Shown here: piece by piece, positions 57,240 to 64,000 of the stretch
Layout: each line of letters opens with the position of its first letter
How positions within the stretch are numbered: the first letter of the stretch is position 1
NCBI GenBank assembly: GCA_030686995.1
Contig: CM060697.1
Coordinates: 104,903,272 to 104,967,271, forward strand
Length of the DNA stretch: 64,000 nucleotides
Source: Artemisia argyi
Taxonomy: Eukaryota; Streptophyta; Magnoliopsida; Asterales; Asteraceae
Direction: 5' to 3'
Position numbers and translations under genes: made by a program
Notes under the pieces: generated by a model
The model's database searches: none
What the model saw: the letters and a program-made list of their open reading frames with translations, nothing else
What the model was told of the DNA's origin: nothing

Positions 57240-57540
57240 CATATGATAACTTCACGTATACAAAGCGTTCAAGTTACGAGATAGCTTAAGGTTGCCCAGG
57301 GCATGGGTTCATGTTTTGGAAATCGACAAATAGTTGAAGTTTACCCAAGGCACGGGTCCATGTTTTAGAAATCGGCCAATAGCCGAGGTTCAAGTTACAA
57401 GATAGTTGGTATTTCCTAAGGCAGATGTTCGGCTTGGTTCAAGTTACTAGATAGTCTATGTTAAGCCAGGGCATGGGGTTCAGTTTTTGGAACTGCTCAA
57501 TAACCTTGGCCCAAAACACACAGGTTTGCCGTTTGTGTCA
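57240..57540. repeat. Degenerate tandem repeats, unit 70-100 bp
   Basis: gttcaagttac.agatag, cccagggcatggg / cccaaggcacggg, and catgtttt.gaaatcg.c.aatag recur three times. Confidence 0.7.
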
Positions 57541-57566
57541 TGAAAAGAATTGGGTTAAAGATATAA

Positions 57567-57915
57567 GGGCCCGTTTGGTTGGAGGGTTTAATGGGAATTG
57601 AATGATACTCGTAGAAAAGAAAAAATGTGTGTTTGTTTGTCATAGTGGGCCCTCTTTTTGGGAATCAAGGTATCAAAATTTGATAGATTTCATAGACATG
57701 TATATTGTAAGGTATCAAAAAGAAATACATAATATTTTTTTGTCTCTTCCTAACATAGTGGACCACATTTTCACATTATCTTACATTCTTTTTTTTATAT
57801 ATTAATCAAAATATATATATAATTTTTAAAAGTAATCAATTATCAATTTTATAATATATTTTCTCTCTCTTATATCAAAACCAAATCCAAATTCATCTAC
57901 AAACCAAACGGGCTC
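57567..57915. mobile_element. PIF/Harbinger-type MITE with GGGCCCGTTTGGTT ends, 349 bp
   Basis: Left GGGCCCGTTTGGTTGGAGGG and right complement GAGCCCGTTTGGTTTGTAG form terminal repeats. Target TAA at 57564-57566 and 57916-57918. Interior non-coding, T-rich. Confidence 0.75.
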
Positions 57916-58322
57916 TAAATTACTAACGCAAAATTTTCACATCTAGTTAATTTACTTTATAAGACCCATTAACACCATACTAACTTTTGAATTTGTCCAA
58001 AAGTTAGAAATATTCTCAAAGGTGACCGGTAGGTGACCAGTGATAACCGGTTGTTAAGTAAATTAGTTTACAAAATTTCCCCATCTAAGTAATTAACTTT
58101 ACAAAATTTCCAAATATAAGTAATTTACTTTACAAAATTTTCATAAATTACCAACACTTGATGAACGCTTCAGACAACCACGTGGATTAAAATAATGACA
58201 TGAAAATTCAAATGGAACATTTCTAATATTTACCGGTACCAACAAGTTAGGATGGTGTTAATTAGTTTTTATAAAGTAAATTACCAAGATGTGAAAATTT
58301 TGTAAAGTACATTGGTAATTTA
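57916..58322. mobile_element. Inverted-repeat (foldback) element, 407 bp
   Basis: Left taaattactaacgcaaaatt and onward (ttcacatct, aatttactttata, cattaacaccata) matches the complement of the right end (taaattaccaatgtacttta, caaaattttcacatct, attaacaccatcc). Arms are about 75-80 bases. The TAA at its left edge is also the target copy of the neighbouring MITE, so that MITE inserted exactly at this edge. Family not assigned. Confidence 0.7.
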
Positions 58323-58954
58323 TGACTTTAACCCAAAAGAGTTTTATCTTATCATGAATTCGAGAATATCAAAAACAATTTATACGAACAATTCTGAAAG
58401 TCTCGAACCATCATTAAGGTGGCATATAGTGATAAGCACCCTGAAGATCTTAAGAGAGATAAACGGTTCGAACTTCACGAGATAAAAATATTAGGATAGT
58501 CAGAGAAGAAGTATAAAACCGGCCATGGAAATAATGGTTACAATGTGTAAATTAGAGCCATAGGCTCGATTTTCCCCTAGTAGCATGAACATAAGATCCG
58601 TCTATGCCTACCCATTTTAATTAAGAAAGTCTCGAACACATTATCCATATAAATTATTTTTTTCAAATTTGTTTCTCAACCAAAGGAACTGTATTGTTGG
58701 TGATTTTTGTGTCATCCAGCATTTGTGTAATTAAGAGTACCTGTGACCAAAGGGATTTCAAAGTTAAGTTCTAATACAAGTTAGGAGGTGTGGAGTATAC
58801 GCATGTATAAACTATTAACTTGATTTCAGATACAATGAATGAAAAAAATTATACTGATACATTATTCGTCGCTAGAATGTTGCAATAGTTTAATAGATGT
58901 AACTATTTAAATAGTAACACAGAAAAAGTGCCGCTAACGAGGTGTCATTGGAAT
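58323..58954. other. Intergenic, nothing recognised
   Basis: AT-rich sequence with no ORF or repeat I can name. Confidence 0.5.
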
Positions 58955-59234
58955 TATTTATTTATTTATTTTGAAAAGCAAAAATTTATGACCACAAAAA
59001 GGGAAAAACCCTCACAACCAATACAAAGACCAACAGATACCCAACAAGACACTTGGGACCTGCAGGCTCAAGAACTAAACACTACCTGAAACCAAATAGC
59101 CCAACAAATCTAAGGAAGAAAAACAAGACATAAGCAAAATCTAAGCACCCCGACACAGTCTCGAAATACAAATCATTTTGAAACTTTGCAGAAGGGTCAC
59201 AGAAACAATTTTGCCATGAAAACGTTACATTCTT

Positions 59235-60044
59235 TTATCTTCTTGATATCCAATCATAGCTTTTAAATTGAATTTCTTGGACAATTTGGTTGATGCTCGC
59301 CATTTTCACACTAAAGACACGAGAATTACGTTCCTTCCATATCATATACACGGTCACCCATGTTACTAGTTGCCACAGATTTCCCGAGGTAAAATTAGAA
59401 TCAGACCCACCATGTTGCAACATATCACTAAGAGAAAAGGCATTAACCGCACCTTTCCTCCACCAACCAAAAATCTTTTCCCAAACACTCATTGCCACAT
59501 TACAATTTACTAGAATGTGATCATACGTTTCCACATTATCTCCACAGCAAGGACATAAAACTAAATCCAAGTCGATACCTCTTTTATTGAGCTCCACACG
59601 AAACGTAATTCTCCTATTTAGAGCTCTCCAAATGAAGATATTCACTTTCTTCAGCACAATTTTGTTCCATACCGTCTCTTGATTTGAACCCACCACAAGA
59701 CTCAAATCATCCACCATAAGAGGTAAATCTTTGGCCTTGAATTTACCATCTTCAGCAAGATTCCAATGCCATGAATCCCTACAATCACGAGTTAGACTAA
59801 CGGTATGAAGTAAATCCATAAGTACTGCCAAGTCCCCACAAGCCCTCCCCCTAGGTTCCTTTACCCAATCCCATTCCCACTTCCAGATCCCGTCACTCCA
59901 ATTTCCTTTATCAATCACCCGAGCCTCCTTACACCTATCTATATGAAAGAACCTAGGGAATTTATCACAGAGCCTAACATTTCCTATCCATCTATCTTCC
60001 CAAAAAGATGTATCCCCTTCATTCCCCACCTTATTCGAAAACAA
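59235..60044 (-). pseudogene. LINE polyprotein C-terminus with RT zinc-binding domain
   Basis: 269 codons without a stop: GDTSFWEDRWIGNVRLCDKF, FKAKDLPLMVDD, VWNKIVLKKVNIFIWRALNR, the zinc-binding CPCCGDNVETYDHILVNC (zf-RVT, C-x2-C...H...C), and WVTVYMIWKERNSRVF. The long open frame shows the insertion is fairly young, but the upstream RT is separated by frameshifts. Confidence 0.88.
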
Positions 60045-60259
60045 AGTGGAAAACCAATTCCAATTTTGCCTAAATCTATGCCTACTCTAACAATATCACA
60101 CCAAACACTACTACCACCCAACTCCCTCAATAACCCATTATCAACCGAACCGCCATTAATCCCATAGATACTTTAAATCAGCCTAACCCATAAAGCACCG
60201 CTTTCTATCCTAAACCTCCACCACCAAAGCCAAATTTTTTGCCCGGAGAGAACCAACGT

Positions 60260-60673
60260 TTAAACCCCCGGCCCATGTGAAGCTAAAACTTTATCCATTA
60301 ATCCAAGCCAACTTTTTTTTTTCACCCACCCACCCCAAAAGAAATCCTTTCTAATCTTCTCAAGTTTTTTAGTCATGCACAAAGGCACACGGAACATCGA
60401 GAAGTAATACAATGACAAACTTCCTAAAACCGACTTAACTAACTTTAAATGTCCCTCAAACGAAATTGTTTTTACTTTCCACTCACATAATCTCTTCTTA
60501 AATTTCTCCACTACAACTCTCCACGCACTTTCCCGCCTCATGCACTTTCCAATTGGAAGGCCCAAATAAGTAAATGGAAATTCCCTAACACTACATTGCA
60601 TCCATCTTGCCATATTGGCATCCTCATTCGAATTCACTCCTACACCATATAGTCTACTTTTATTAAGATTCAC
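60260..60673 (-). pseudogene. LINE reverse transcriptase, C-terminal segment
   Basis: VNLNKSRLYGVGVN, FTYLGLPIGKCMRRESAW, FKKRLCEWKVKTISFEGHL, VLGSLSLYYFSMFRVPLCM, and IRKDFFWGGW are the usual landmarks after the RT active site in plant LINEs (the active-site FADD would lie further upstream and is missing). Between 60259 and 60045 the other frames continue with LNVGSLRAKNLALWWWRFR, so at least two frame breaks separate it from the zinc-binding part. Confidence 0.85.
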
Positions 60674-60700
60674 TTTTAAACCTAATACTTTCTCAAAAGG

Positions 60701-61199
60701 AATCTATTTGAAATGTCGTAACTTCTCACCAAAATGTGTGACTATTCATAAAAAGGTGTGACTTTTCATTAAAAGTCACTTTGCTTATTATATATAAACA
60801 TCATTTTGGTCTTTCATTTAGAAATGAACAATCATGACAACATATACAATATTCTTCATGTTTTTGCTCTTATCCTTGTGCCTAGAATTTAATGTGTTTT
60901 TGTCTTATCTCATATACAATTTTCGTATAACTCAAAACATCAAATAGGGTCGAAATATTTCATTCAACAAATAACTATACACGATTCAAGAATTATCAAA
61001 ACCCTAATACCAAGATGTACATCATCCTACATACCAAAATTTTCTTCTGTCATTAGTATATATTACATTAAGCAAGAGCTTATGAACAGTACCACTTGGA
61101 AAAAAAATTCGGGCCGGTTGGGTTTATTTCGGTTTTGCGACCCGACCCGGATTAAAATAATACAGCCCCCCCCCCCCCCACAAATTCTAGAATCCTCAT
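60701..61199. other. Intergenic / possible promoter of the right-hand transcription unit
   Basis: AT-rich. A C14 tract occurs near 61167. No feature assigned. Confidence 0.4.
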
Positions 61200-63720
61200 C
61201 TTCTCCCACATCAAACCTCGGTCTTTCTTGAATCTTCCTCCACAAAATACTCATAACAAACACAACACATACGGCTATCCTAAATGAAAAGGTATGTTTT
61301 CATTAAATTGTTTCAGTATTTGTTTTCTTTTCAAATTAGGGTTGCGCTAATTTGGGGGTTTTGTTGATTTCTTTTGCAGAATGCTTTGGTTCAAACGGCG
61401 GACGAGTTGAATTTAAAGGATTCATGATTGATTGGTTGATTTGTAAACTAGGGTTTCTGTAAATTAGGCCATTTTTTTAGTATTTGTTTTTTTTATAGGG
61501 TTTTCATGGAATTAGCCAATTTTTGTTAGGTTTTTTGGTTGAAAATATGTGTTATTGAAAAGAAGTGACTCAAAGATGGAGGGTTTTTATTGTTTTGTTT
61601 TGATTTGTATACGAAGCTTAATAAGGTTAATTATGTGTATTTATTGTTTTGATTTGCAGACGAAGCCAAGAGGTGACTGAAAGCTGTAGGGTATGGGAAA
61701 ATATTCTAACAGGAAGATTGAAATTTACAAGGCTGGTACAAACTATTATTTGGTGAGCCAAATTTAGGGTTCTTCTTTTTTTTAATTCCAATTAATTTTT
61801 TTTAGAAAGTTTGTATTTTTATTCATAGTTTTATATTTAGTTGCAGCTTCGAATGTGTGATTACGATCGTTTATGTATTTTCTTGGGTGAATAGGTTTCG
61901 GCAACCTTTGGCTTTCAACAGGTAGTAGAGTTTTTTTTTTTTTTTTAAAGATATTGTTATGATCTTCTTTAGCCTTTAAGATGCCTTTTTTTAGGTTGGT
62001 AATAAGGGTTAGTTGTGATGATGTTTTTGTTAAGGTTATTCTTTGAGGATTAATTATAAGTTGTTTTAGGATTAGCTGTAGTTATTGTTTGATGATTATG
62101 TCAACCCCGAAAGCTTTTTTCATTTTTTGGTTTATTTGCATTTTTGAGGATTAAGGATAGGTTGCACTTATGCTTTTCGGTTAACTTTGTTTATAACACC
62201 CGAGATATTTTAGGTGAAAAAAGATGTATGTGGAATATTTGGATCTCTTATGGATAAGGAAAATATGGAACTTTAGCATTTGTATCCTATATTAGGTAAA
62301 AAGAAAAAGAGGCACTTTAGAGACATCATACATAATCCATTATGTTTCTTCGTCTGCGATGCTTTAGGCGATAAGGATATTATTTCTTTTGTCCGCTATC
62401 TGAGCCTCATAGACGAGTTGAAATAAGGTTTTGTTTTTGTTTACGAAGGCACTGGTATGGCTTTTGGTAAGGCATACAACAATTTTGCCATGGACTTTTT
62501 GTGATAAATAGGAGAGACAATAAAACCAAATTTCTGGATGATAATGGAGAAAACGATGTGAAAAAAGGGCCTTGGTTTGTTAGCATGAAAAAGATTAAAC
62601 AAAAAAAAAGTTCAAAGGTATGGTGTAGTTTACTAATGATGTTTACTGTTTTGTTTGTAATTGCGTATTCTACTCAATTTCAGCAATTGTTCATCTATAA
62701 GAGTGAAATAATGCCGATATTTTATTTTATGCAGTCACCACTTGCAGCTACTAGGTGCAGAACATTTGTACTTCCCTAGAATGGGAGCCAAAAAAGGTTT
62801 GTCAAGTTTCCTTTTTATTGCACGTATGTTAATACCTACAACTAGGAGTTGCCATTATGGTATCATAAACATCTTTATAATGCTCATTTTTTTTGGCCAT
62901 AGAAGCTTATGGACTTAAATAAGCGATAACTTGATTTTCATAAGCTTGCTCTTGGAGGAATTCCTCTATTTCTTTCAATGAGGAGAGAGACTACTCATTG
63001 AAACTTTGTTATATTCCTTTTTTATTGGCTGCCAATACAATTCTGCTGTGTTTTATTCAAATGTGACTTTTGTTGCAAGATTCATATGCAATTTGGCCCG
63101 AAGTCATAATATCTGAGCTTTCGATTACAAATGTCATAGCTTAGGTAATTGATAATCGCTACTTCTGATTGGTCTTTTCACTTACGAGCTTATTATAACT
63201 TTAAAATGAAAAATACGCTTATAAAGTGAGGAAGAAGGTTTAAAAAATAGGCTTATGGTATATATAAGGGGACTAAAATAAGGTCGTATGCGATTAAATA
63301 AGCTGAAAGAAAAGTAAGCTAAGCCGTGGTCATAAATTATTGGAGAGGTTTGTGTTACCTTATCTATCAGGTTCATATAAGCTCATATACCTTCTTTTTT
63401 TTTTTTTTTTTTGAATTTAACCACTCTAATTTATAGACTAGGCCAGACCTACGAAGGCAACCCGATTAAAAGATTGTTTCGATTAGCTTATATGCTAATA
63501 ATGGTTTATCTGTGATACTTAGGGTGTTTGGATTAGCATATATACAGATACTAAGTTACATGGGTGCTTTGGATTAGCTTATTTTATGGGATTATCGGGC
63601 TTACGGAAATTTGGAAAGTCACCGTTCCTAACTGAATTTGGTATTTTCCTTTTAGGTATGTTGCAGCTGGAAACATGCCTTCTAAAAAAGGGTAAAACGC
63701 TGCCTGCCTACAAATCACAT
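61200..63720 (+). other. Candidate multi-exon transcription unit, unrecognised
   Basis: Exon-like patches bounded by splice-like sites: ...ctaaatgaaaag/gtatgt at 61292; ttttgcag/aatgctttgg at 61379 to about 61450; gatttgcag/acgaagccaag at 61659. There an ATG at 61694 gives MGKYSNRKIEIYKAGTNYYL before gtgagc, followed by a possible short exon VSATFGFQQ at about 61895-61921. A later patch 62501-62619 reads NRRDNKTKFLDDNGENDVKK and GPWFVSMKKIKQKKSSK before gtatgg. I recognise no domain. It could be a 5' region of a gene running off the window, a pseudogene, or a non-coding transcript. Confidence 0.25.
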
Positions 63721-64000
63721 TAACAACGCCAAAAAAAAATACATGGTATGCATTTAATTTTACTTGACGGGCAAAAATGCGCTAATGTTTTCTTGAGCAA
63801 GTCGTTTGTTGCACACCTTGCTCAGGTAGATACTTTGAAAAAGACTGCGGTGTCTGAACTGCTTGATTAGTAGCAGTTGTCATATCAGAATGCAACATCA
63901 ACAAGACTGTTTGAAAAGTAAGCTTTTATTATTTTTGGTATATGTATTATTTTTTTTCCATACATTAGGAACTTAGGATTCCCTAAATGTGAACCTTATT
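63721..64000. other. Window end, nothing recognised
   Basis: AT-rich sequence with gcttgattagtagcagttg and short frames only. Upstream at 63180-63610 several aagctta / ggattagctta words suggest degenerate repeat sequence. Confidence 0.3.

Larger units (their letters stand above)
58955..60700 (-). mobile_element. 5'-truncated LINE, 3' half
   Basis: On minus the copy starts within the RT domain (about 60700) and ends in a simple tail whose plus-strand form is tttatttatttatttt at 58959-58974. The strings ggaattattt (about 58950) and ggaatctattt (about 60699) flank it and may be a target duplication with one indel. Two coding parts are listed separately. Truncation at the 5' side is the usual outcome of target-primed reverse transcription. 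Confidence 0.8.

Overview
The window is a repeat-dominated piece of a plant nuclear genome, almost certainly from a eudicot of the daisy family (Asteraceae). This rests on an acyltransferase closely resembling the chrysanthemum anthocyanin malonyltransferases, on Athila-type and SIRE-type retrotransposons carrying an accessory ORF I associate with Asteraceae genomes, and on plant-only gene families (F-group bZIP, PIF/Harbinger, mudrA-like). The tribe (perhaps Anthemideae) is inference. The sequence is AT-rich with long homopolymers, (TA)n, (ATT)n and (GA)n tracts, spliceosomal introns and no operons.

Layout. 0-10 kb is transposon debris: an internally deleted hAT element with 8-bp target duplications (67-1553), a decayed MULE-like element containing a mudrA tail and a convergent broken GRF zinc-finger gene (3193-6801), and a second DNA transposon with long inverted repeats (7237-9716). 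10-12 kb is a solo Copia LTR inside an (ATT)n microsatellite. 12.4-13.8 kb is a likely functional BAHD acyltransferase on the minus strand. 14-20 kb holds MITEs, a PIF/Harbinger transposase ORF that appears to have lost its catalytic Glu, and tandem repeats.

21.0-41.5 kb is a four-level nest. A Tourist-like MITE was split by a complete Athila-type Ty3/gypsy element (21361-41520, TSD agcat). That element was split inside its reverse transcriptase by a complete but pol-less SIRE-type Ty1/copia element (26914-36792, TSD caatc), whose second ORF is split by a hAT MITE (33054-33381, TSD actacgtt). Every boundary can be read from the target duplications. The SIRE-type element is the most unusual object here: it has a mutated gag, no protease-integrase-RT, two further ORFs, and a GC-rich hairpin module that occurs in both LTRs and again in the stretch ahead of each extra ORF.

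41.5-51 kb holds a Tourist-like MITE, a LINE remnant, a complete non-coding LTR element (44601-48210, TSD ttatg) and a foldback MITE with a 9-bp TSD. 51.6-56.5 kb is the best host gene: an F-group bZIP of the bZIP19/bZIP23 zinc-deficiency type, with a 5'-UTR intron, the Cys/His zinc-sensor motif and a probable tiny last exon 2.3 kb downstream. 57-58.3 kb has three further inverted-repeat elements, 59-60.7 kb is a 5'-truncated LINE on the minus strand, and 61.2-63.9 kb shows splice-site-like structure of an unrecognised plus-strand transcription unit.

The likely working host genes are the BAHD acyltransferase and the bZIP. Nearly all the rest is mobile DNA at various stages of decay. All family assignments were made by reading the translations; no database search was run.
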